From the NCBI RefSeq assembly GCF_000002985.6, contig NC_003281.10:5704001-5768000 (forward strand): a stretch of DNA of 64,000 nucleotides. The letters run 5' to 3'. Source of the stretch: Caenorhabditis elegans. Taxonomy: Eukaryota > Nematoda > Chromadorea > Rhabditida > Rhabditidae. The notes under the pieces were generated by a model. That model was not told the DNA's origin. It did no database searches and saw nothing but the letters and a program-made list of their open reading frames with translations. The translations under genes were made by a program, and so were the position numbers. How positions within the stretch are numbered: position 1 is the first letter of the stretch; every line of letters begins with the position of its first letter. This document shows positions 15,901 through 27,500 of the stretch, piece by piece.

Positions 15901-18882
15901 AATGAAGTATACATTCATGCTTTGAGCATTAAAAATGATTTCCAAAGAAAGCAACTAAAGAATTTTGAATTGCCTCCAAATTGCTTCACTGACGCACTTT
16001 TCGATATCTAGCGCATTTCTCGATAACCCAACATGCGCCAACACTTTTCATTTTTTTGATTTTCATGAAATTTCAGTTAAATTCCGAAAATATCGCTTGT
16101 TTTTCAAAAAATCACTCACTATTTATTTAAATTATCAATGAGAGTGTTAAAATCGATGCTCTGTTATGCAAAAATACCAGTTTTTTGCTTTAAAAAAGAT
16201 AAAAATCATAATTTATTTGTTAAAGAACAGTTTTAAAGTTTTTCACGAGCAAAAAGATCAGAAATTCACTAGTAATTATTTTGCAGTTTTTTTCGTAGTA
16301 GAAAATAATTCAAATACACCCATAATAAATAGCTTCGTAAATCAGAATTTTATTAGCATAACCCTAAACACCAAAGTTTACAACTATTACTATTACTGAG
16401 AAGATGACATTTCCGCCACCTATTTAATTAGTCTCATTTTTACAATCCTCTTTCATTCACTCACTTGCATTCCAATTACTGATTCTATTTTCCATCTTCT
16501 TCCTCTCTTCTCATTATGCACAGAGTCTTTCTCTGGGTTAATTCGATACAATTCAAATCGTGTGTCCCGTCCCTCCAGTTGAATTCAATTCATTTTCGAA
16601 TTTACCACCCCTCATTCATTCCTCCACTGGGTTTCTCTGGTCACTGTGGCGAACGAATGGTGCAAAAGGAGTCCATACATTGCGTCACACTGTCTGTGTA
16701 TCTCTCGTTCAGCATACTATCTCATCGGACCGTTTCTCACACGGGGCACCTTTCCCCTGGTCATTCATTCACCCTCTGCTTGGGTCTGTTTGTCATCAGG
16801 CACATTCGTACACTTTCTTGTCCACCATTCACCCACACCATCTTTCCCACCACTCTATTTTTCTATAGATTTTACTCTGCTGCTCCAATTATCGACTTTG
16901 CCCAATTAGCCGTAGGTGTGTGGATTTTAAAAACTGTGTCATCAAGGCATCACTTTCAAATCCGTTTTACTGAGAAAGTGTCCTTGAATCGACGTTCTTC
17001 CGTTCGAAATCTTCACGCTTATGCAAACATATGGAGACAGATGTTTTCTGAAGCGATAGGGAGAAAAACGTGGGAAACAGGTGCAACAGTTGCTTTTATT
17101 TGCCAATTTTTTTTTGGTTTTTCTGCAAAATTTTCGACTATTTCTCTGCCTTTAATTTCCATTGAAAATTCCTGTATTTTTCGTAAATTTTTTGCCAAAT
17201 TATGTTTTAAATTTCTCAAATTTGTACCCGAATTCACAGGAATCATTTAGAACACGATTTGTCGATATTGAAACAAAAAACTCAAAGTTAGTTGATTTTC
17301 AACAACACGAATAAGCTGAAAATTTCCGATTTATCAACATAAATCATGTGAAAAATGCAATTTTTGACTTGAACCCTACTTTTAGAGGTGAAAATTGAGG
17401 AATTTTGCAGATTTTCGGCCAGAAATAGTGAAATATCAGTTTTTTTTGTTAAAACTGAAATTTAGCAGAATTTCAAAAAGAAAAAAAAAACAGGTTTTGC
17501 ATTTCACAAAAAAATGTTAAATTCTCTAAAATTGATTTTTCCTCGCCGCTGCTCTTGATTCTTCCAATTTCCGGTTCATTTTCAATTCCCCTAAATCCGG
17601 CTTTCATTTTTTCTTTTCCTTCTTCTCATCCTCACGCCTCACTTGATATCCTCAAAGTCATAGATTCAAATGTTTCTTCGTCACATTTTTGTCTCCGATG
17701 ACACGCCTGATGATTTAATAATGTGGTCAAATTGATTGATTACTAGTTGGTTGTTGTCTCTTTCTCTACGAGTCGTGTACACACTGATTCCCTTCAGCCT
17801 GAGCAGGTGCATATTATCCATTCGCCAATGCTTCTCCTTTTTTTCGAGCTAACTCGCAAGGTTTTGATTAAAATTTAAATAAAAAACTTTAATCCCAAAT
17901 CCAGAAATTTTCACATAAAACATTTGTGTGGCCTTTCGAAGTAAACTTCCTGCTCAACGGCATCACATTTTCTTTGATTTATTCACTAGATTAACTTTCA
18001 GTATTGAAAGCTTCAATCGAATTCAAAATGTATTGATTCGCGGCGCGGAGGTTTCTAGGCCACCGGCTGTGTACTCCTCTCGGACGGGCGATGCCATTCT
18101 TCTTATCAGTTTAAATCTTTTTTTCATCGCAAAACTTACTGATAAACTTTGTGAGTTACGTATTTAATAGGAATAATTTTCTCTCCGCTATTTTCGGATT
18201 AAATTTCCCCGAAACATTTTGCAACTGGCCGTTCGTCCTGCTGTTTGAACAGCATTCAAGTGTTGACCCCCCACAGAGTATATACCCATATGAACTGATT
18301 TATTGGTTACCCCCGATCGTTTTGCATTTATTATCCATTCACCAATGTTTCAGAAATTCAAAATTTTCTACAAGTGGCTGACTATTCGAAAAAAAAAAAT
18401 AGAATAAGGTGTCAAAAAGTCTGTCAATATTGAAAAAAGCTCAGTGTCCACTTGAGTATGTTTGACTTGGAAGGTGTGAATAGCAGTTGCTCGAAAGACA
18501 ATAGGAAAGGGGTTTTGTACTTTTGCACAGCATTCTGAGTTATTTTCTAAAATGAAAAAAATTATTTTTTAAACTTTTCTGTAAATTATATTAAAATTGA
18601 GAAAAAAACTATTGCTTTGATTCAAAAAACTCATAAATTAAACAATTTTTAAAATATTTTCTAGTTGCTGCAAGAATTAGATACAATTCTCACAAATCCA
18701 AAAGTTCGTAATTCTTTTAACTTCTCTTGAAACTTCTTCATTTTTTTGTGAAATCTCCACACACATCCGATTACTTTCCTTTATTCCCCTCATCAATGGC
18801 GTTTTCTCAGGTTCTCACATCGAAATTTCTCATTTTAGCTTAGTTTCAGGTTCCTCAACGGACCTGCAACCACCCATCTGAA
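12952..18882. other. Large intergenic region upstream of wrm-1
   Basis: About 5.9 kb without a supported coding gene. It is AT-rich with many homopolymer T and A runs. A dispersed repeat lies at 13893-14022. Short phrases such as TACAGTAATCC and TACTGTACCCTAATACTA recur between 14020 and 14170. The longest ORF (16516-17250) is rich in Phe, Ser and His, overlaps two other open frames, and shows no family match. A TTTCAG at about 18842-18848 precedes the wrm-1 start by some 34 nt and may be its trans-splice site. The region probably holds wrm-1 regulatory DNA and possibly unseen noncoding RNA genes. Confidence 0.5.
13893..14022. repeat. Dispersed genomic repeat with CTGTAG and GCGCGTC blocks
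   Basis: The stretch starts AAAATCGAGCCCGTAAATCG, passes through CATTTAGAGAATTACTGTAG and TTTCGCTACGAGATATTTTG, then GCGCATTCTCAG. I recognise it from memory as resembling a very common C. elegans interspersed repeat, here slightly diverged. Family name and copy number could not be checked. Confidence 0.55.
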
Positions 18883-21800
18883 ATGGATGTGGATTGCGCA
18901 GAAACATGTAGGTTCCCCCTTGAAATAATAATTATTAAAAAAATCAATAAAATTTCAGTCTCGCAACCATGCACTCCGCTGAATTTCAATCCGATGACTC
19001 CGTCAACATCGAGAGTTTCAACACCAGTTCGGCCGTCTTCTACAATGTCTGCCAGACAATATTCAGGTGAGAAAGATATGAAATTTTGGCTTTACTTCGA
19101 AAAAAAGATTAAAAGCGGCCAATTTATGCTTAAGATTTTTAATATTCGGAAAAGAATTATTGTAATCTGAGAATTACTTTCATTTAAGCTGGAATAATTG
19201 AAAAGTGCTCCGAAAATTGTCTGAAAGTTGAGAATTGCCCGACAAAATTTTCGACAAATCATCGAAAATTTTTTTCAATTTCTCAAACTGAAACAAAAGT
19301 TATCTTCAGATAAAGCAAATATTATTTTCTACTGAAAACATGCCACACTGGCTCAATTACCGCGTACCCCTGATCTAGAATGATTGAATAAAAACTCGTT
19401 TGCATAACAATTAATCCAAGAATTTCCTGGTCGATAACATATTCCAAAAGGCCATTTCGCGCCCTTTTCTCTCTCGACCCTCTCCAATCACATCACCTTA
19501 TCACTTCCCCCATTCCATTTTCGTATGTCTCGTGTGTCTATGTGTTCCCCATTGGAAACTTCCCTCAAATTACATACCTCTTTTCACATATTCATATTTC
19601 ATTTTTCAGGTTCGCCGTTCAAGGCTCAACCTCAGAACATGGAACCGTCCAATTCTCGGGTGCAAGAACTCCGGGAAGCTGCTGTGGGAAAGCGATCATA
19701 CACAAATGCTTGGATGCAGGGTACCTATGCACCGCCGCAGATGGCAGGACAACAACAAAGGTTTTCGAGGCCTCCGAGTGTGGTAAGAGATTTTTATAAG
19801 AATTCCGCGGCTTGAACAGATAATAAAATCAAATTTCAGATCGGCTCCACAATGTCTCACATGACGAATATGTCAGAAATGACCGCCTACTCGTACGGTG
19901 GATTGTCAATGCTCTCAGTCAACACTGAAATGGGTGAATTCAACAATTTTGTCAATCAGGCACCATATCAGCGAGCACTGACACGTGTATCGCAGGTTTC
20001 CGAGAATCAGGATCCGACGAATCGACAGTATCCGATGACAGCTCCCGAGATTATTGAGAATCTGGAATCAACGGAACTAATCAATCAAGCAGCAGCGATT
20101 CGAGCTTTGGAGCCAATTGTGAAAGCTGGTGGAATGTTGCAAACCTGGGGACCTAAAGGAGCCGAACCGATTATTCGAGCTCTGTTTCAAGTTCTTATTC
20201 CTCGGCCAGTTGAGAATGAGAATGTAAGTTTTGCATAAATGTTCGTTGAAGGTTTTCATGGTAGGTAGGAACATCGTCATCCCTAAGTGGATGCCTACAG
20301 CCTAATATTGTTTAAAAATCTAAAATCTAAATCTAAAAAAATCTTTCAAAAAAAAAAAAAAATATATATAGATGTATTAAAATATCGTTTGACAACTCCA
20401 TATTTTTTGTAGGTAATCCGGAAAGCGTTTGAAATTCTCCACCACTCAATTCTTCTCTCCAACAAGGAAATCCGACGTATCGACAGGATGTTCTTCCGAC
20501 TGAATGCGGCATTAATGGATCCCAATGGGCCGCCTGTGTTCAATGTACCAAAGCCATACAGTATCTATGAGATCGTGATGACACGTGCCATTCAACTTGA
20601 CACGAAATTCGAGTCCAGTGCTATGGTTCTGCTCGTACATCTTTGTTGTAAACCTCATTTCATGAAGATTTTCTTTGGAGAAGATGAGACTCAACAGTCA
20701 CCAGCACATCGACGTCTTCACAAAATAGTAATTGAATTTGCAATTGGAAACCTGAGAAGACCGGAAACGAAGTCAAAGAATAAGGGACTTTGTGTATCGA
20801 TTATTAAGAATTTGTCGAATAAAAATGCAACTATCAAAGATATGTCAGAACGTCTTGGTGTTGTGAGCCTCTTTCATCAAATTATGCAGAACGAAGTGAT
20901 CCACGAGGATTTGTTGTGGTCAACGATGCAGGCTCTTACCGTATTCTGTGGAGATGTTAAGAATGGAACACATTTTGTGCAAATGGGTGGAGCACAAGTT
21001 TTGTGCGGTCTTCTTTCGCATGGATCAACACGACTTCTTCACGAACTTCTGAAGTGTTTGAGACGAGTATCAGATTTGCCAGCGATCCAGGAGCAGGATA
21101 TGAAAGAATCGATTCATTGTATAGTTCAACTTATTGGATGTTCGGATGTAACGATTGTTGAGCTAGCGACTGGAACTCTACGAAATATTGGACTTCATAA
21201 CAAGATGAACAAGGCATTTATGGTGCAGGATGGAGTTACAAGTCATGCGATCGCAGTTCTTCGGACATCTGAACAGTTTACATATCAGCCACGTTAGTTT
21301 TGAAATATTCAATCTGAAATTCTAATTTACTTATTTTTCAGATGCCAATATAGATTTATATAGAAAGCAGATTCTGTCGATTTATGAAAATTGTCTATCC
21401 GTATTGAACAATGTGACTTCTATGGCACCTCAAGATATCAAAGAATCTGCAGTATCAGCGTGTAGAATGATCAGTGAGAATGCCGACTCCGCATATGTGC
21501 TCCTTCATTACTTTAACGTTGGAAATCGGAAGTGCAGGAAACTTGCGGTGACAGTAATGAAACGTGTCATTGAGACGGTTCCTGCTTTTGCTGATCCGTT
21601 TGTTGATCTACTTGGAACAACAAATGAGCCACTACCAATTTTATTGCTTCAAAGAGCATTCCAGAGTTTGGACGAATGGCGGAAAACTGTAAGCTATAAA
21701 TTAAATTCGTAGAAACAAATAAATTATAATTGATTTTCAGAGCGTTGAAATGATGAATTGTGACGGTAGAAGTGCTGAGCAGAGAAGAGAATTAGATGAC

Positions 21801-22750
21801 AGACGAAAAGATCACGAAGATATTGTAAAACGATCTGTGGGACTTTTAACGAATCTTTGTAGTCAGGCAAATCCAAGATTTTTCCACAGTTTGAAGCTAG
21901 TATTGACGTAAGTTTTTTACACTGAAAATCACAATTGAAATAATTAATTTCATTTTATTCCAGAAATGGCACGCTAAACCCCTTCCAATGGCTGACACAT
22001 GAGATGAGTGACGGTATTCTGCAAGAGTGGCTAGCATTCATTTTGTCAATTTGTAGTCGTGACGAGTCACTGCAAACTTTTATGATGTACAGATTCCTGG
22101 AACAGGCAAAAATGACTGAAGCATTCTTTGCGGAACTCAAGGCTCGTCGGCAGAATTCGAATATTCGTGAGTTTTTAACTTCTGAAGAAACTAACAAAAA
22201 ATACGAATTTTTAAAATACACAAACGCGAAATTTTTCAATTTTGCGCCAAGAATTACGGTAACTTTTTGTTGAATGCAAATATGTGCTTTCATAAATAGT
22301 TTTTTTTGTAAAAAATATACGTTTCAATTGAAATATTTGGGGGTTTTGTGAATTATTATTTATGAAAACCTATGAACAATCTATGAAAATTCAGCAGAAA
22401 CTAAAATTTCATAATGCAGGACTTTTAAAGGCGCACACCATTTTGCATTTAACAAAAGCTTGTCGTGTCGAGACCGGGTACTGTATTTTTGGCGCAAAAT
22501 TTAGCTACTTCCAGAACATTAAAAGCCTCTTCATTTCTATCACTGCGATAAAAAAAATTACAACCGTGTTTAGAAATTTTATAAATTCTGAAATATGAAA
22601 TTTTTTATTCCCATAATTCCCTTTTACAATTCACGATCTATTTCAGAAACTATGTTGTCAAAGATCATCGATCTTGGTAGACATCAGCAGAGAATAGTTT
22701 CACAACAACATCAACAGCATCAAATGCAGCATCATCGACAACTAATGTGA
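18883..22750 (+). CDS. wrm-1: WRM-1 beta-catenin
   Basis: Nine exons: 18883-18907, 18959-19066, 19610-19782, 19840-20223, 20413-21292, 21342-21688, 21741-21907, 21964-22166 and 22647-22750. They sum to 796 residues, the length I remember for WRM-1. The N-terminal 150 residues are low-complexity and Ser/Thr/Pro-rich. From about residue 185 the sequence is armadillo-like (INQAAAIRALEPIVKAGG, LWSTMQALTVFCGD, VTIVELATGTLRNIG), and the C terminus is Gln/His-rich. WRM-1 is a divergent beta-catenin that works with LIT-1/NLK kinase to lower nuclear POP-1/TCF in Wnt/beta-catenin asymmetry. The protein is too divergent for beta-catenin key residues to be judged by eye. Intron 8 (22167-22646) contains a dispersed repeat fragment. 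Confidence 0.95.
22423..22480 (+). repeat. Dispersed repeat fragment, copy B (wrm-1 intron 8)
   Basis: It contains TTTTAAAGGCGCACACC and then CTTGTCGTGTCGAGACCGGG, the same two-block layout as the minus-strand fragment at 6401-6460. It lies wholly within an intron. Confidence 0.5.
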
Positions 22751-23142
22751 ATGAATCTTTGTGCGGGTACAGAATTCCCTACTCCCGGTGCACAGACACA
22801 CAATCTCAATCAAATCGATCTTCCAGTTTTATTCATGTGCTATTATATATTTATCTTCATTCCATCCCCATGTTCCCTTATGTAGTTTCACATCAAATAC
22901 CCACTTCATTTCGTTGTTCTCATTATCAGTATTTGGAGCATATCACTCCCCAATCTAATTAGTTTTTTCCCATCTATCCGTATTATTTGTTGCTCACTTC
23001 ATTTCTCCAACCATCTCTCAATTATCTCATGTTCTATTACAAGTGCGAACTCTTTTCGACAATTTGATAACGGGCCCTTTTTTTTCGTCTATCGTGTATA
23101 TGAATTATTTATTAGACTTTAATCTAGAAGACACAAGAAGAT
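22751..23142. other. Convergent 3' region of wrm-1 and a small membrane gene
   Basis: The 392 nt between the wrm-1 stop and the stop of the opposite-strand gene hold only 3' UTR-like pyrimidine-rich sequence, including a CCCTTTTTTTT run near 23075. A 23-nt direct duplication begins at 23122. No coding evidence is seen. Confidence 0.5.
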
Positions 23143-23165
23143 TCATCTAGAAGACACAAGAAGAC
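23122..23165. repeat. 23-nt direct tandem duplication across a stop codon
   Basis: The 20-nt phrase ATCTAGAAGACACAAGAAGA occurs at 23122-23141 and again at 23145-23164, so the period is 23 nt. On the minus strand the junction creates or covers the TGA of the small membrane protein gene (23143-23145). Confidence 0.85.
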
Positions 23166-23791
23166 GGACAAAAATTATGATGTAAATCAGAGAAGAGATC
23201 AGATATGAGATGAAGGAAGCAATGCGCCAAGCACGATCACCACCAGTTTCAACTGTGTGCACACCATTCGAAAACGTGTAGCAGTGCGCAAAGATGGCGC
23301 CAGTCTGAAAAATTGTAAAATTTTGTTACTTTTTTAGAGGATCGCTGGATACCCAAAATAAGATCTGAAGCAGGAAGTGGGCAAAGACGGAAAATGTATT
23401 CGGGGCACAAATGATGAACAGGGATAAGCCGACAAGAAGAAACTGAAATATTGAAAAAAAATTGCCACGTGTCACATACATACAGGCGGTCTCACTTCAA
23501 AGACATACCACCACGGCTACGAATTTTTGACAAGCAAAATGTGCAGGGTCAGAATGGCACAATGAATGAGTGCCATCATGATGAACCACACATAAACTGG
23601 CATACAGAAGCATGGATCTTGCGCAGTGGCTCCTAGCTCAGATCCCGATTGAGCTCTGCCACGTGGTTCCTCTGGGCGTTGGGTCCTAGATATTGAAATT
23701 TTATTGGGATTTCAGAACTTGGTTAATTCGATTGAAAACCTAGAAGTCGATGGACTCACTCAATATCGCGATTACACTGGTTCTCAAGCAT
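23143..23791 (-). CDS. Small four-helix membrane protein, divergent from egg-1
   Basis: A minus-strand gene with proposed exons 23760-23791, 23521-23685, 23353-23442 and 23143-23304. Exon 1 gives MLENQCNRDIE; exon 2 gives a Cys-rich start (DPCFCMPVYVWF) and a first helix; exon 3 (FLLVGLSLFIICAP, then FAHFLLQILFW) gives one long or two short helices; exon 4 ends with a helix (FISYLISSLIYIIIFV) and RLLVSSR. About 150 residues. I recognise no family. One problem remains: the good donor at 23520 leaves two bases, but exon 3 has hydrophobic coding only in phase 0. A weak donor within exon 2 (GTCAAA, after the Leu codon) would restore phase. The existence of the gene is likely, the exon 2/3 joint is uncertain. 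It starts 391 nt from egg-1 on the opposite strand. Confidence 0.65.
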
Positions 23792-24182
23792 ATTATTCAG
23801 ACACTTTATTTGAGTTAAAACTTAAAAATACATTTCATTTGTATTATTTTTCGATTCACGTGTTTTCATTATTTAAATATTTTTTGCGGAAAAATATTTC
23901 AACTAAAACACTTTTTGAATAACGCGCGCTTTTCTTGCGGGTTTCGCAACGATTACAGTACCCCACTGAAAATTTTCAAGGCGCGATTATGATTTTCGGA
24001 AGTTAGTCTTGAAGCGACTTTACAAAACATCTTTGATCTAGACTTTGACCCACCGTTATTCTTAGCGGGAAAATATAAATTTTCGCCCAACCCTAACTTG
24101 ATTTCTTTCATTCACGATGCGGTTTTGTTTTTTCTTCTACGCCTTTTTTCCATCTTTTCATCAAATTTAAAATTTTCAGGCT
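23792..24182. promoter_or_regulatory. Bidirectional promoter region, small membrane gene / egg-1
   Basis: The 391 nt between two divergent start codons must serve both genes unless one uses a distant start. It has GC-richer patches (GCGCGC near 23925, GGCGCGATTA near 23982, TTAGCGGGAAAA near 24063) within AT-rich DNA. No factor site is assigned. Confidence 0.5.
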
Positions 24183-26023
24183 ATGAGCCAGCAACCCGGA
24201 TCCGCTCGACGTGTGAACTTCCCAGAGGAGCCAATGTAAGAAAATTAGATTTATTTCATATTTAAGTTTCTTCAATTTCAGGACGCTGGGAGAAAAGTTC
24301 AGCCATCGAATGGATCAGTTAAAGGAAATAATAGCCGATGGAGGTTGCTCACGTGCTGCAAAGGTTGGATGATGATCCGGATTAACTTTTTTAATTAATT
24401 ATTTCAGTGCGTGTCAATCACCGTTTGCCTGGTTCTGCTGGTTCTCATTTTTGGTGGCGCGATCGTTTACCTCGTCATGTCACTGACTTCTTCTGCTCAG
24501 AAAATGTCAGCCGATAGTATGGATATCTCTCCACAAGCTATTCGTCATCCGAAATTCTGGCCTCCAACCGACAAGATTCGTTTTGATGATCTCAATGGAA
24601 TTCCAATGACTTCTTTGTTCCCTCAAAACGTCTCAACATGTTCTGGATTCGGATTCGCATGCACCGGGGCAGTTCACATGGTTATCCCGTCTTCGAAACG
24701 ATGCGATGGAAGAAGAGACTGCGAGGACGGCTCCGATGAGGAAAACTGCAAAGAGTGTCAGTCAGTGTTCTCCTGCAAATTGCGTCCTGAAGAAGAGTCC
24801 AAAAAGAAGGGAAGATCTACCGTCCAACCAACACTCATCTGTCTGACAGCTCAACACCTTTGCGATAATGTCGAAAACTGCCCGGATGGCTCTGACGAGG
24901 CTGTCTGCAAGTCTTCTTGCTCCAAAGATCAATTCAAGTGTCCTGGAAGCAATGCTTGTCTTCCACTCTCAGCCAAGTGTGATGGGATCAATGATTGCGC
25001 AGATGCCAGCGACGAGAAGAATTGCAGCAAATGCCAGAATAACGCTCACGTATGTTCAGTTTTGTTTTTATGCTTTAAATTTATATTTTTCAGAAATGCG
25101 GAAAACAGTGCATAAAGGCAAGCCACGTTTGCGACGGCGTCGCTCAATGTGCTGATGGCTCCGATGAACAACAGTGCGACTGTCAAAGATGCTCAGGAAC
25201 GGACAAGGCTCTTTGCGATGATGGTACATGTATCATGCGGACCCAAGTCTGTGACGGAAAGAAAGATTGCACAGATGGCATGGACGAGGAAGATTGCCCC
25301 GGATCGTGCACAATCGAGTCATTCTCCCCAAAACTCAAGATGGTTACTTGCTCCGATGGCAAGCAATACACTGAAGCTGAAGCGTGTTCTGGTTCGTTTG
25401 AAAGTTGCGATCACGATTGCCCAAATTCCAAATGCCATCCGAAGCTCGCTTTCACATGCCCAGCAAGTAAAGAAGCACGAAAAATGTGCATCAGCCGACG
25501 TAAAGTCTGCGATGGAACACCTGACTGTGACGATGGAGCCGATGAAATCAACTGCACGCCGATCAAGGAATGTGGCATTGCCAAAAATACTCAGTTCAAA
25601 TGTGATCACAAATGCCTGGATTCAAGCCGTCGATGCGATGGAGTTTGGGATTGTGAAGACAAATCAGATGAGAAGGGATGTGATAAATGCCCATCTGGTA
25701 CTATCAAATGTGCTGCTGATAAGAAGTGTCTTCCAGCCTTCACCCGTTGCAATGGAGTTGCTGACTGTTCAGATGGAAGCGATGAACTTAAGTGCTCCTG
25801 CCAAGGTAAAAATTATTGTATTGTGGAAGTTTATATAACAAATATTTTTATTTCAGAATGCCTGGGCGTCCATTCCAACACCTACATGTGCAACGAATCG
25901 AACAGATGCCTGAAACGCGACGAAGTGTGCTCTCCGTATTCAATGTGCCCCAATGCCACATACACCGACAAAGCGTTTTGCGCTGCACTGTTCCTCAAGA
26001 AATCGGGAACTTCCCCGTTCTGA
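24183..26023 (+). CDS. egg-1: EGG-1, LDL-receptor class A repeat egg surface protein
   Basis: Five exons: 24183-24235, 24282-24363, 24408-25049, 25094-25805 and 25857-26023, giving 551 residues. It is a type II membrane protein: a short cytoplasmic N terminus of about 45 residues, one helix ([24 protein letters not shown], residues about 46-70), then a long extracellular part made of LDLa modules. I count eight modules with a CDG..DC..GSDE-type calcium cage and two degenerate ones (around genomic 25318-25440 and the last, after 25857), which lack the acidic cage. EGG-1 and its paralogue EGG-2 are oocyte proteins needed for sperm entry and egg activation. The choice of egg-1 over egg-2 rests on its position beside ida-1. 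No proteolytic or other domain is seen. Confidence 0.94.
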
Positions 26024-26168
26024 GATGTTTTAATACTAAATCCCACTAACAATCTCACCCCCTTTCTGTGAATTTCTCCAAGTTGACCCTGAACTATTCT
26101 TGTGAAAACTATTGACTATGATACAATATTTATTGCATGCTGATAAAACGTTTCATGATAGTACTCTT

Positions 26169-26992
26169 CTAGCGATTGATGTAATAGTAATTGAGCATGC
26201 GGAACATCAGAATCATGATAACTCCAGCAATTAGCAGATCAGCACATCCGAAGCATATAGCCAACATGTATCCGTGACGATTAGCATCACAAACTTCCTT
26301 GCTCATACCGGAACTACAACTGTCCCCTCTCCTAACAACATCAAGAATAATTCCAATAAAAGTGAAAATACAGTAAGCGATCTGAAAATCAAAATATAGA
26401 AAAATTAACTAACAGGGAATCCTCGAACCCAGTAAATAAAGTTCAGAGCAAAACTGATTATATTCGAGAAATATTCGGGAAGGAACACGATAAGACCCAT
26501 GTACAACGTGGCAAACACCTGAAATAATTGTTTGGGAACATTTCAATTTCATGAACTTACGAGCCAGATAAAGTAAGAATAATGGGTGCTGGCAATCCAT
26601 AGACTGAGTGTTAGAATTACAAGGAAACACGACAAACCAAACATAATGAACTTGGTGGGAACACCTGCAATGAGAATCTCATCCGGTTCAGCAGCCCACT
26701 CGAATCCAGCTCTCAAACGTGCCGGCTCATTCTCATTCGGATTTTCCTGTAAAAATAATCTTGCCACGAACGAAACATTTTCAACGATTTAAATGCTACG
26801 CAAAATAATGAACTTTTGAAAACTAGAGTAACCCATTGGGCAGTCTCTACTTGAATATAATTTATTCTTGGTGAGAACGGGCACCATATTTTAGGGGGAA
26901 TAATCCGTAAAATCTGAAACAGTAACATCAAAACTTACATCCTCCACATGCACGTATTCCAAATCCACGGATGCACAACTGTCTGGATTCAT
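26169..26992 (-). CDS. Four-helix membrane protein, convergent with egg-1
   Basis: Four exons in phase: 26939-26992, 26561-26746, 26414-26518 and 26169-26381, giving 185 residues. An acidic N terminus (MNPDSCASVDLEYVHVED, then ENPNENEPARL) precedes four hydrophobic segments: FIMFGLSCFLVILTLSLW, YFIWLVFATLYMGLIVF, FPIAYCIFTFIGIILDVV and MLAICFGCADLLIAGVIMIL. A short loop between helices 3 and 4 has Cys residues (GDSCSSGMSKEVCDAN). The C terminus ends NYYYINR. I recognise no family. The tetraspan layout with a Cys-containing loop is shared with the gene at 23143-23791, but residue similarity is weak. Its stop is 146 nt from the egg-1 stop in convergent orientation. I believe this is the hypothetical locus B0244.9. 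Confidence 0.85.
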
Positions 26993-27500
26993 AGTTTGGA
27001 ACTTGAATAATAATTAATGTTTTGTTCGATGCTTGTTGGATTTTATTTATTTTTTCTATGGTTTGAAATGAGTTCACGTTACCTTTAATTTTTTTTGGAA
27101 AACATCAAAAAGGCAAAAAAAAAAGATTACTGTAGACTTTTGTTTATTTTTTGTTTCTGCCTACTTTGTCTGCCTACATTATGTAATATCACTATTTATT
27201 TGATAAAAAACAATAGACTTGTTTAATTTGATACATTTTCAAATGAACGCTGAGTACTGTAGCTACTCAATCCACAACTTCCCAACGTCTCTACATTTCT
27301 CGTCGTGCAACTTCAAATCTTTTCTCATGTCTACACAATTCTCTCCACTGAATAAGACTACAGTTATTCTTTTGAATCATAAATTCCCGGTCATATATTC
27401 ACAACTGCCTACAATTTTTATCAGTTCCCTTATCACCTGTCCCCCTTAACTTTCCGATTATTCTCGCATATTTTCCGTTTTCCCTCATTTCCCTTGACAA
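26993..27500. other. Divergent region before the receptor array
   Basis: 508 nt between the start of the four-helix gene (minus) and receptor copy 1 (plus), so promoters for both are expected. An A-run and T-rich block lie near 27085-27165. The ORF at 27219-27449 is AT-rich and ends before the receptor start without a splice link; I do not call it. Confidence 0.5.

Noticed and set aside
16516-17250. A 244-codon ORF, the longest in the 6-kb gap before wrm-1
   Set aside because: It is rich in Phe, Ser, His and Pro from pyrimidine-rich DNA, overlaps two other open frames, and has no family match or splice partners. It lacks the codon bias of nearby genes.
24868-25838. Long Met/Lys/Ala-rich ORFs in other frames over egg-1
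   Set aside because: They are frame shadows of the Cys-rich LDLa repeats. The egg-1 frame has intact modules and splice phase.
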